From Actinomycetota bacterium (lineage in GTDB: Bacteria > Actinomycetota > CADDZG01 > JAHWKV01 > JAOPZY01): a DNA stretch of 41,601 bases. The notes below the pieces were generated by a model. That model saw only the letters and a list, made by a program, of their open reading frames with translations, had not been told where the DNA came from and did not search any database. The position numbers were made by a program, and so were the translations under genes. Shown here in pieces: positions 23,894 through 30,863 of the stretch (position 1 is the stretch's first letter; every line of letters starts with the position of its first letter). Where the stretch lies: the NCBI GenBank assembly GCA_025963875.1, contig JAOPZY010000173.1, positions 1-41,601 on the forward strand, given 5' to 3'.

Positions 23894-24796
23894 TCACGGC
23901 ACCGTGAGGACGCTGTTGATGCGGGGCAGCCCCGACGCCACGAGCTCCCAGGATTCCCCCTGGTCGAGGGAAGCGTAGACCGAGCCGTCCGGCAGCCCGA
24001 AGGCCGCCAGTTCGCCGCTGGGCACCGCGTCCAGGCAGAGGCTGTCGATGTGGGCACCGAAGAACTCCGGCAGGCCCCTGCCGCCGTGCCGCAGAGAGGC
24101 GCCGTCGAGGTTGCCCCGGTACAGCGCGCTGCGCCTGCCGCGGGGCCCCTCCGCGGCGGACAGCAGCAGGGTGTCGCCGCAGACGGCGACGGCGCGGCAG
24201 TAGCCGGCGTGCAGGCCCTCGTCGTGGAACGTCCAGCCGTGCCCACGGTCGGGGCTCACCGCGAGTCCCCGCGCGGATGCCGCGTAGAGCCGTCCGGGGC
24301 GGGCGAGGACCTTGTGGACGTCGGTCTCGATGGGCAGCGTCGGTTGCCAGGTCCGGCCGGAGTCCTCTGACCGCAGGATCCCCCCGACGTGGACGTTGAC
24401 GTAGACGGCCTCGTCGTCCTCGCTGACGGACCGGGTGTCGGGCGGACCACCCCACGGGGTGAACCAGCGCTCACGCCCGGGCGCCTCGTCGAAGGCGGCC
24501 ACCGGCTCGAGGCCCTCGCCGGCCACGCGGAACAGGTGCGCCTCCGAGGTCCCCACGACCAACCCGGCGCGGGTGCCGGCCAGGCAGGTCGCCTGCAGCC
24601 CGTCCGTGTCTGCGACGTGGGACCAGTCCATCCCTGCGGTGTGCCAGATCTCCCGCCCGTCGAGGATGGCCCACAGCTGGTTGTGCTCCGGGGCCACCGC
24701 CGTGACGTCTCGGCCGGGGTGGCGGATCGCTCCCCGCCGGCCCGAGTCGCCGACTTCGTGGATCCCGTCCGTCGTGCCCACCAGGATGCGCGCCAT
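23894..24796 (-). CDS. BNR/YCF48-like repeat propeller protein
   Basis: 300 residues, no signal peptide. Repeats contain the Asp-box-like SEDSGRTWQ, SPDRGHGWTF and SLDQGESWELV, typical of BNR (sialidase-type) propellers. N-terminus ARILVGTTDGIHEVG matches soluble proteins of this type. Catalytic sialidase residues are not evident, so enzymatic activity is not claimed. Start ATG 24796 (alternative 24805). It converges on the SDR gene and diverges from the LPxTG gene. Confidence 0.75.
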   Translation of the reverse strand: MARILVGTTDGIHEVGDSGRRGAIRHPGRDVTAVAPEHNQLWAILDGREIWHTAGMDWSHVADTDGLQATCLAGTRAGLVVGTSEAHLFRVAGEGLEPVAAFDEAPGRERWFTPWGGPPDTRSVSEDDEAVYVNVHVGGILRSEDSGRTWQPTLPIETDVHKVLARPGRLYAASARGLAVSPDRGHGWTFHDEGLHAGYCRAVAVCGDTLLLSAAEGPRGRRSALYRGNLDGASLRHGGRGLPEFFGAHIDSLCLDAVPSGELAAFGLPDGSVYASLDQGESWELVASGLPRINSVLTVP

Positions 24797-24821
24797 GCCA
24801 CCCATATGGTCGCACGGGCCG

Positions 24822-24833
24822 CCCGACGTCGGG
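24822..24833. promoter_or_regulatory. 12-bp perfect palindrome in divergent gap
   Basis: CCCGACGTCGGG, 26 bases upstream of the BNR gene start, in the 100-bp gap shared with the LPxTG gene. Its place suits an operator, but a GC-rich palindrome of this size can occur by chance. Confidence 0.3.
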
Positions 24834-24884
24834 TTGTAGCGTAATTCTGAAAGGAATTTAATCTCCTGAAACGTCTGTTTCCGG

Positions 24885-24890
24885 TAAAAT
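24885..24890 (+). promoter_or_regulatory. -10 box for leaderless LPxTG-protein mRNA
   Basis: TAAAAT, 6 bases before ATG 24897. Just upstream is GAAAC-N4-GTTTC (24869-24882), a possible operator. Confidence 0.5.
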
Positions 24891-24896
24891 TGGGAC

Positions 24897-26111
24897 ATGA
24901 GGGCTGCTCGCGCACGAATTCGGCTGCTCTCTGCATTCCTTGGCGGGGCAGCGGTTGCCGCAGCGATTGCAGCTTCGACGGCGGGCGGGGCCTCCGCTGC
25001 CCCTGCGAACTGCCAGCCCGGCTCGGGGCCGCCCTGCCAGCAGGCGTTCTTCCAGATCGACAAGGCCACCGGGAAGGTGGTCGCCGCCGTGGCCCTCCCC
25101 GGCGACAACAAGGAGGGAGCCGACTACGACGGCGTGGACTGCCAGATCGGGGGGTCCGGGCACTGCTTCCTCGCCGCCGACCACGCCGGTTTCCTGCTGA
25201 TGACCTTCAGCTCCTTCACCTGCGACCCCACGACCGCCACGACGCCGATCGGCACCAGCGTCCCGCCGACGATCGACACCATTGCATTCGACAAGGCCAA
25301 CGGAAAGCTCTACGCCGCGGTCGGGTCGCAGCTCAAGGTCGTCGACCAGTCCACCGGCGTCCTCACCGACACCAGCGCGTGGCTCGGCGTCGCCAAGGGT
25401 CCCTCCGGCGACGAAGAGCTCGCCCATGTCGCGGCGCTGACCTTCGACCCGGCGACGGGCAACCTGTTCGGCGTCGAGAGCCGGGGCGCCCGGCCCGCCC
25501 TGCTGTTCAAGGTCGACGCCGGGACCGGCGGCGTGATTCACGACGCGTTCGGGGCGGGGCTGGACTACGTGGAGATCGCGCCGGTCGGCGGCCGCAACGA
25601 CGTCTACGGCATCGTGGTGTCGGGCGGCACGATGTACGCCACCATGAGCCTGAACGACGCCGACCCGCACCTCGCGACGGTGAACACGGCAAGCGGCGCC
25701 ACGGCCGACATCGGCTCGGAGGGGGTGCCGCTCGTCGAAGGGCTCACCTCCGACTCGACCGGCAACCTCTACGGGCTGTCCGGCTCCGGGGGGACGGTCA
25801 TCGGGACGCTGCCCTGCCCGACGCCGAGCCCCACGCCCACCGTGACGCCGACGGTGACCCCGACGACGCCGGCGCCTTCTCTAGCCCCGGTCGCCGCCTC
25901 GGTCCCCCCGACCGAGGTGCTCGGCCTCCAGACGAGCAGGCCACCCGCGGTGGGGAAGACCCTGCCGACCACGGGCTTCAACGCCATGCCGCCGGTAGCG
26001 CTTGCCGCCGCCTTCATCCTGGTGGGCCTGGCGCTCACGAGCTCACGCCCCGCGCGGTCCCGCCCCGACGGGTCCGGCGATGTGGAGGGCGAGATCGATG
26101 GCCGGGGATGA
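24897..26111 (+). CDS. Sortase-anchored (LPxTG) cell-wall protein with propeller-like domain
   Basis: 404 residues. Signal peptide at 1 to about 35 (cleavage near ASA/AP). The body (about 38-300) has repeated strand motifs such as FQIDKATGKVVAAVAL, IAFDKANGKLYAAVG, LTFDPATGNLFGVE and LTSDSTGNLYGLSG, suggesting a beta-propeller. A Pro/Thr linker (PTPSPTPTVTPTVTP) leads to LPTTG at 356-360, a hydrophobic segment and a basic stretch: a standard sortase signal. The tail after the basic stretch is unusually long (about 20 residues) and overlaps nadC. Surface-exposed; ligand unknown. Confidence 0.85.
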   Translation: MRAARARIRLLSAFLGGAAVAAAIAASTAGGASAAPANCQPGSGPPCQQAFFQIDKATGKVVAAVALPGDNKEGADYDGVDCQIGGSGHCFLAADHAGFLLMTFSSFTCDPTTATTPIGTSVPPTIDTIAFDKANGKLYAAVGSQLKVVDQSTGVLTDTSAWLGVAKGPSGDEELAHVAALTFDPATGNLFGVESRGARPALLFKVDAGTGGVIHDAFGAGLDYVEIAPVGGRNDVYGIVVSGGTMYATMSLNDADPHLATVNTASGATADIGSEGVPLVEGLTSDSTGNLYGLSGSGGTVIGTLPCPTPSPTPTVTPTVTPTTPAPSLAPVAASVPPTEVLGLQTSRPPAVGKTLPTTGFNAMPPVALAAAFILVGLALTSSRPARSRPDGSGDVEGEIDGRG

Positions 26112-26918
26112 GTGCGTCAGGGCTCCGACCGATACCGCGTCGGGGCCGAGAGCGGCAATGGCGCCCACGTTGGCGAGGGTGATCCCGCCGGAGATCTCGA
26201 GGAACGCCCTGCCTCGCGTCGCCGCCACGGCCTTCGCGATGGCGTCCGGCCCGGCGTTGTCGAGGAGGATCTGCTCGGCTCCGGCCGCCAGCGCCTCCTC
26301 GAGCTCCGCCGCCGAGGTGACCTCGACCTCCACCGGCATCTGCGGCTGAGCCCGTGCCCGCCGGATCGCTTCGTTGATGCCGCCGGCCAGGCGGATGTGG
26401 CTGGTCTTGATGAGGATGGCGTCGTAGAGGCCGGCGCGGTGCAGGGTGCCGCCGCCGGTCGCCACCGCGGCCCGCTGCACCGCCCGCATGCCGGGGACGG
26501 TCTTGCGGGTGCAGAGCACCTTGACGCCGTGGGGAGCGCAGACGCTGACGAACGCCGCCGTCTGGGTGGCGACACCCGAGAGGTGCTGCAGGAAGTTCAG
26601 CGCCACGCGCTCGCCGGCGAGGATCGCCCTGGCCCTCCCCGACAGCTCCGCCACGGTGGCATCCGGCGTCAGCGCCGCGCCGTCGGCCAGCTTCCAGTCG
26701 ATGGCCAGCGCCGGGTCGACGAGCCGGAAGACGGTAGCGGCCACGGCGGTCCCGGCCAGCACCCCGCCCTGTTTGGCGAGGATGCGCCCCCGGGAGGGCA
26801 GCTCCGCCCGAACGATGCGCTTGGAGGTGACGTCGCCGCTGCCGCCCGCGGGACCGAGGTCCTCGGCGAGGGCCCGGCGGGCAAGCTCTTCAATCTCCAG
26901 GGACGGCAACGAGGACAT
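26043..26918 (-). CDS. nadC: Nicotinate-nucleotide pyrophosphorylase (quinolinate phosphoribosyltransferase)
   Basis: Makes nicotinate mononucleotide from quinolinate and PRPP. 291 residues. Motifs: ALAEDLG near the N-terminus, [71 protein letters not shown] and [11 protein letters not shown] 26918 gives the usual family start. Its 3' end overlaps the convergent LPxTG gene by 69 bases. Divergent from nadA with 41 bases between. Confidence 0.95.
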   Translation of the reverse strand: MSSLPSLEIEELARRALAEDLGPAGGSGDVTSKRIVRAELPSRGRILAKQGGVLAGTAVAATVFRLVDPALAIDWKLADGAALTPDATVAELSGRARAILAGERVALNFLQHLSGVATQTAAFVSVCAPHGVKVLCTRKTVPGMRAVQRAAVATGGGTLHRAGLYDAILIKTSHIRLAGGINEAIRRARAQPQMPVEVEVTSAAELEEALAAGAEQILLDNAGPDAIAKAVAATRGRAFLEISGGITLANVGAIAALGPDAVSVGALTHSSPAIDLALHIAGPVGAGPRGA

Positions 26919-26959
26919 GGGCCAACTCCAAGGTCTTGGTACGCTGCTACTCATACACC

Positions 26960-27934
26960 ATGACGACGGCACAGGCGGAGATTCCGGAACTCGGCTACCT
27001 GGCATGGGCGCGGGAGGTGCGCTCGCTGGCGGCCGAATGCAACGCGGTCATCCTCGCCCACAGCTACCAGGTGCCGTGGATCCAGGAGGTGGCCCACTTC
27101 ACCGGCGACTCCCTCGAGCTGTCGCGCAGGGCCGCCGCCACCGACGCCGAGGTGATCGTCTTCTGCGGCGTGCACTTCATGGCGGAGACCGCCAAGATCC
27201 TTTCGCCCGACCGCACCGTGCTCATCCCCGACATGGACGCCGGGTGCTCCCTGGCGGACAGCATCACCGGGGCGCAGCTCAGGGCCTGGAAGGACGAGCA
27301 CCCCGGCGCCGTCGTCGTCGCCTACGTCAACACCTCCGCCGAGGTGAAGGCGGAGTCCGACTACTGCTGCACGTCTGCCAATGCCGTCCAGGTCGTCCAG
27401 GCGATCCCCGCCGGCAAGGAGATCCTTTTCCTGCCCGACATGTTCCTCGCCGCGCACGTGGAGCGCCAGACGGGGCGGAAGCTGGAGGTGTGGATGGGGG
27501 AGTGCCACGTGCACGCCGGCATCGAGCCCGCCGACCTCGAGGACCGCCTCGCGGAGTTCCCCGACGCGGAGCTGATGATCCACCCCGAGTGCGGCTGCGC
27601 CTCGCACGCGGTCTGGATGGCCTCCTCCGGGATGCTGCCGGCGAACCGTACCCACGTCCTCTCGACCTCGGGCATGCTGCGCCGCGCGGCGGCCACCGAT
27701 GCCCGCAGGGTCATCGTCGCCACCGAGACCGGCCTCATCCACCGCCTCCGCGTCGCCCAGCCGGAGCGGGAGTTCATCGCCGCCAACGAGGCGGCCATCT
27801 GCCGCTACATGAAGATGATCACGCCCGACAAGCTGCTCGACAGCCTGCGGCTCAACATCCACGAGGTGACGGTGGATCGGGACGTGGCGGACCGCGCCCG
27901 CCTTGCCATCGAGCGCATGATCGCGATCGGCTGA
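26960..27934 (+). CDS. nadA: Quinolinate synthase A
   Basis: Fe-S enzyme that makes quinolinate from iminoaspartate and dihydroxyacetone phosphate. 324 residues. Motifs: [64 protein letters not shown], and HPECGCAS. Cys in the VFCG, YCCT and ECGC segments are the candidate cluster ligands. ATG 26960 preferred; TACGCT lies 14 bases upstream. First gene of nadA-hisI-trpE. nadB is not in the window. Confidence 0.95.
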   Translation: MTTAQAEIPELGYLAWAREVRSLAAECNAVILAHSYQVPWIQEVAHFTGDSLELSRRAAATDAEVIVFCGVHFMAETAKILSPDRTVLIPDMDAGCSLADSITGAQLRAWKDEHPGAVVVAYVNTSAEVKAESDYCCTSANAVQVVQAIPAGKEILFLPDMFLAAHVERQTGRKLEVWMGECHVHAGIEPADLEDRLAEFPDAELMIHPECGCASHAVWMASSGMLPANRTHVLSTSGMLRRAAATDARRVIVATETGLIHRLRVAQPEREFIAANEAAICRYMKMITPDKLLDSLRLNIHEVTVDRDVADRARLAIERMIAIG

Positions 27935-27941
27935 GAATTTG

Positions 27942-28259
27942 ATGAACGACATCAAGTTCGACGACAAGGGCCTCGTCCCGGCCATCGTCCAGGACGCGGA
28001 CACGAACGAGATCCTGATGATGGCCTGGATGAACGAGGAGTCGCTGAACCGGACACTCGAGCAGGGCACGACCTGGTTCTGGTCGCGCAGCCGCCAGGAG
28101 TTCTGGAACAAGGGGGCCACGTCGGGCAACCTGCAGCACGTGACCGACGTGCGGTACGACTGCGACGGCGACGTCCTGCTGGTCAAGGTGCACCCCGACG
28201 GCCCTGCCTGCCACACCGGCGAGCGCACCTGCTTCTTCCGCTCCCTGACCAGTTCCTGA
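27942..28259 (+). CDS. hisI: Phosphoribosyl-AMP cyclohydrolase
   Basis: Third step of histidine synthesis, zinc dependent. 105 residues, monofunctional (no HisE domain). Motifs: [38 protein letters not shown] (metal Asp) and the zinc segment [12 protein letters not shown] 27942, 7 bases after nadA and 1 base before trpE. It is separated from hisF by about 5 kb. Confidence 0.95.
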   Translation: MNDIKFDDKGLVPAIVQDADTNEILMMAWMNEESLNRTLEQGTTWFWSRSRQEFWNKGATSGNLQHVTDVRYDCDGDVLLVKVHPDGPACHTGERTCFFRSLTSS

Positions 28260-28260
28260 A

Positions 28261-29742
28261 ATGCCTCAGTACCGCCCCTCCCGGGAGGAGTTCGAGCGGC
28301 TGGCATCCGACTATCCCGTCGTGCCGGTGTGGCGCGAGGTGATCGCAGACCTGGAGACCCCGGTCTCGGCCTTCTGCAAGCTCGCCTCCTCCCCTGAATC
28401 CGCTCACGCCTTCCTGTTGGAGTCGGTCGAGGGCGGTGAGCGCTGGGGCCGCTACTCGTTCATCGGGGTCGATCCGTTCCTCGTGATGGTGTGCAAGGAC
28501 GGCGTCGTGTCGTGGGAGGGAAGCCCGCCCGCCGCGGCCGCTGCGATGCCCGACGGCTCCAGCCCGCTCGAGATCCTCCGCACGGTCCTGGAAAGCTACC
28601 GCACGCCGGCCCTTGCGGGCCTGCCCCCGCTGCACGCGGGGGCCGTCGGATACCTCGGCTACGACGTCGTCCGGTACCTGGAGCGGCTGCCCCAGACGAC
28701 CACCGACGAGGTGGGCGTCCCCGAGATGATGCTGATGTTCCCCCGCAGCCTCGTGGTCTTCGACCACCTGCGCCAGCGCATCGCCTTTGTTGCCAACGTC
28801 ATCGACGGGGACAGCTACGACGATGCCGTGGCGCGCAGCGAGGAGCTGGTGGCGGCCCTCGGCAGGCCGCTGGCCTACGACCCGCTCGAGCTGACGCCCG
28901 TCGAGGTCGAGCTTCCCCCCTCGACGATGAAGCGGGAGGAGTTCGAGGCCGCCGTCGAGGCTGCCCGGGAGTACATCGCCGCCGGCGACATCTTCCAGGT
29001 GGTCGTCGCCCAGCGCTTCTCCGCCCCCATCACGGCCGACCCGTTCGACGTCTACCGGGTCCTGCGCCTGGTCAACCCCAGCCCCTACATGTTCTACCTC
29101 CGCCATCCCGACATCACCCTGATCGGGTCGTCGCCCGAGCCGCTGATCAAGGTCCAGCAGGGCCACGTGACCCAGCGCCCCATCGCCGGTTCACGGCCGA
29201 GGGGCGCCACCGAGGAGGAGGACGTGGCGCTGGCGGAGGAGCTGCTCGGCGACGAGAAGGAGCGCGCCGAGCACGTGATGCTGGTGGACCTCGCCCGCAA
29301 CGACGTGGGCCGGGTCTCGACGTGGGGGAGCGTCAAGGTCGAGGAGCTGATGGTGGTGGAGCGCTACTCGCACATCATGCACCTGGTCTCCCAGGTGTCC
29401 GGCGAGCTGGCGGAGGGCCGGACGGCCCTCGACGCCCTCTACGCCTCGTTCCCGGCCGGGACGGTCTCGGGGGCTCCGAAGATCCGGGCGATGGAGATCA
29501 TCGACGAGCTCGAGCCCACCCGGCGGGGCCCGTACGCGGGGATCGTGGGGTACTTCGACTTCTCCGGCAACCTCGACACGTGCATCGCCCTGCGGACCGC
29601 CTACATCGCCGGCGGCACGTTCCACATGCAGGCGGGGGGCGGCATCGTGGCCGACAGCGAGCCGTCGAAGGAGTACTGGGAGTCGGTGAACAAGGCGAAG
29701 GCGCTCCTGACGGCGGCGCAGATCGCCGAGCGCCTCCGGTAG
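28261..29742 (+). CDS. trpE: Anthranilate synthase component I
   Basis: Converts chorismate to anthranilate with ammonia from TrpG. 493 residues. N-terminal LLESVEGGERWGRYSFIG holds the Leu-Leu-Glu-Ser Trp-feedback site. The catalytic half shows GDIFQVVVAQRF, NPSPYMFYL, RPIAGSRPRG, DLARNDVGRV, GTVSGAPKIRAMEIIDELE and QAGGGIVADS. trpG is not adjacent. The gene starts 1 base after hisI, so no attenuator leader is possible directly upstream. It converges with the membrane gene, 1 base apart. Confidence 0.96.
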   Translation: MPQYRPSREEFERLASDYPVVPVWREVIADLETPVSAFCKLASSPESAHAFLLESVEGGERWGRYSFIGVDPFLVMVCKDGVVSWEGSPPAAAAAMPDGSSPLEILRTVLESYRTPALAGLPPLHAGAVGYLGYDVVRYLERLPQTTTDEVGVPEMMLMFPRSLVVFDHLRQRIAFVANVIDGDSYDDAVARSEELVAALGRPLAYDPLELTPVEVELPPSTMKREEFEAAVEAAREYIAAGDIFQVVVAQRFSAPITADPFDVYRVLRLVNPSPYMFYLRHPDITLIGSSPEPLIKVQQGHVTQRPIAGSRPRGATEEEDVALAEELLGDEKERAEHVMLVDLARNDVGRVSTWGSVKVEELMVVERYSHIMHLVSQVSGELAEGRTALDALYASFPAGTVSGAPKIRAMEIIDELEPTRRGPYAGIVGYFDFSGNLDTCIALRTAYIAGGTFHMQAGGGIVADSEPSKEYWESVNKAKALLTAAQIAERLR

Positions 29743-29743
29743 G

Positions 29744-30820
29744 TCAGCGGGGTATGGCGGGGGGCACGGCCACGTAGGAGAGCAGCCAGCCCGTGATGCC
29801 CGCGACGGCCACGGAGCCCAGCCACAGGTGGATCGACCACCAGATGCCGGTCGTCGCGAGGAGGCTCAGGAAGTACACGAAGTAGAAGATCGCCGGGACC
29901 CCGAAAGCGAAGAGGCGGAAGGCGAGCTGGCCGTTCCGAACCCGGTTCCCCCGAAGGGCCGCGTAGAGTGTGTCGGCGAGTAGCCCTGCCACCAGGGCGG
30001 CCGGGACGAGGCTGAGCCCGCCACCCCACCCGCCGACCTGCCTGCTCAGGAAACTCAGGCCGAAGGCGTTGAGCCCGAGGATCGTGGTCAGCGTCCCGAA
30101 CGTGAGGACGAAGCGCCGGGCGGCGAGCAGCACGAGGCCCATCACGACGGCCGTCTGGATGACGACGCCGCTGACCCCGAGGGCCTGCTGGTAGAAGACG
30201 AAGCCGCGGAAGTCCGACGCCGACCCTGCCGCCTGCGGGTTCACCAGGGGGTGCGCGATCTGCAGGAGGAATGTGATCACCGCGAGCACGGCGGTCACCG
30301 ACAGCACCGCGGGCCAGGGCATGACCGCGGGCTCGTTGCCGGGGTCGGCTCGTCGCCAGGCGGAGCGGAGGGGTCCGCTGGCCAGCAGCACGCCACCGAT
30401 GGCAAGGACCAGGTGCGTCGGGCTGAACAGGGCGTCCACGTTGGCCTCGATACCGAAGACGATGTGCCAGGCCATGTCCGCCACGCCGCCCACGAGGAAG
30501 ATCGCAGCTCCGAGCAGCGAGAGCTCGTAGCCGGGCGGCACCGACTCCCGCAGCGCAAGGCCCCGCCGGAGGCCGGCCCGCGCGGTGACGCCGACGACCG
30601 CCGCCAGCACGAGAAATCCCGAGTACAGCACGGCGTGCCAGGGAGTGAAGAAGGACTGGTCGACGTGGCCGTGGACGTGCGCCCACCCGTCCAGGTAGAG
30701 CCCTCCCGCGAAGGCGGTGCCCAGGATCGCGACCATCCCGTCGAAGCGCTTCGATGCGGGGGGCCTCGGGGTCCCGCGCTCCCGAAGGGTGGTCGGGGGG
30801 GCGGGAGCGGCGAGGCGCAT
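29744..30820 (-). CDS. Polytopic membrane protein with conserved-looking His residues
   Basis: 358 residues with about nine hydrophobic segments; no named family recognised. Likely membrane-edge His and acidic residues cluster in GWAHVHGHVDQSFFTPWHAV, DMAWHIVFGIE and SPTHLVLAIG, a pattern seen in membrane metal- or haem-binding proteins and in membrane hydrolases; which applies is unknown. ATG 30820 is chosen; its 5' region is shared with the divergent kinase gene (43 bases apart). Confidence 0.65.
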   Translation of the reverse strand: MRLAAPAPPTTLRERGTPRPPASKRFDGMVAILGTAFAGGLYLDGWAHVHGHVDQSFFTPWHAVLYSGFLVLAAVVGVTARAGLRRGLALRESVPPGYELSLLGAAIFLVGGVADMAWHIVFGIEANVDALFSPTHLVLAIGGVLLASGPLRSAWRRADPGNEPAVMPWPAVLSVTAVLAVITFLLQIAHPLVNPQAAGSASDFRGFVFYQQALGVSGVVIQTAVVMGLVLLAARRFVLTFGTLTTILGLNAFGLSFLSRQVGGWGGGLSLVPAALVAGLLADTLYAALRGNRVRNGQLAFRLFAFGVPAIFYFVYFLSLLATTGIWWSIHLWLGSVAVAGITGWLLSYVAVPPAIPR

Positions 30821-30849
30821 GGAACCATGATCGCGCCGACCGGCCTGGA

Positions 30850-30855
30850 TAATGT
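30850..30855 (+). promoter_or_regulatory. -10 box for leaderless Ser/Thr kinase mRNA
   Basis: TAATGT, 8 bases before ATG 30864 (GATAAT overlaps it at 30848-30853). Confidence 0.45.
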
Positions 30856-30863
30856 CGTCCACG

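Noticed and set aside
28200-28261. Trp attenuator before trpE
   Set aside because: trpE starts 1 base after hisI; no leader peptide with Trp codons or terminator was found.
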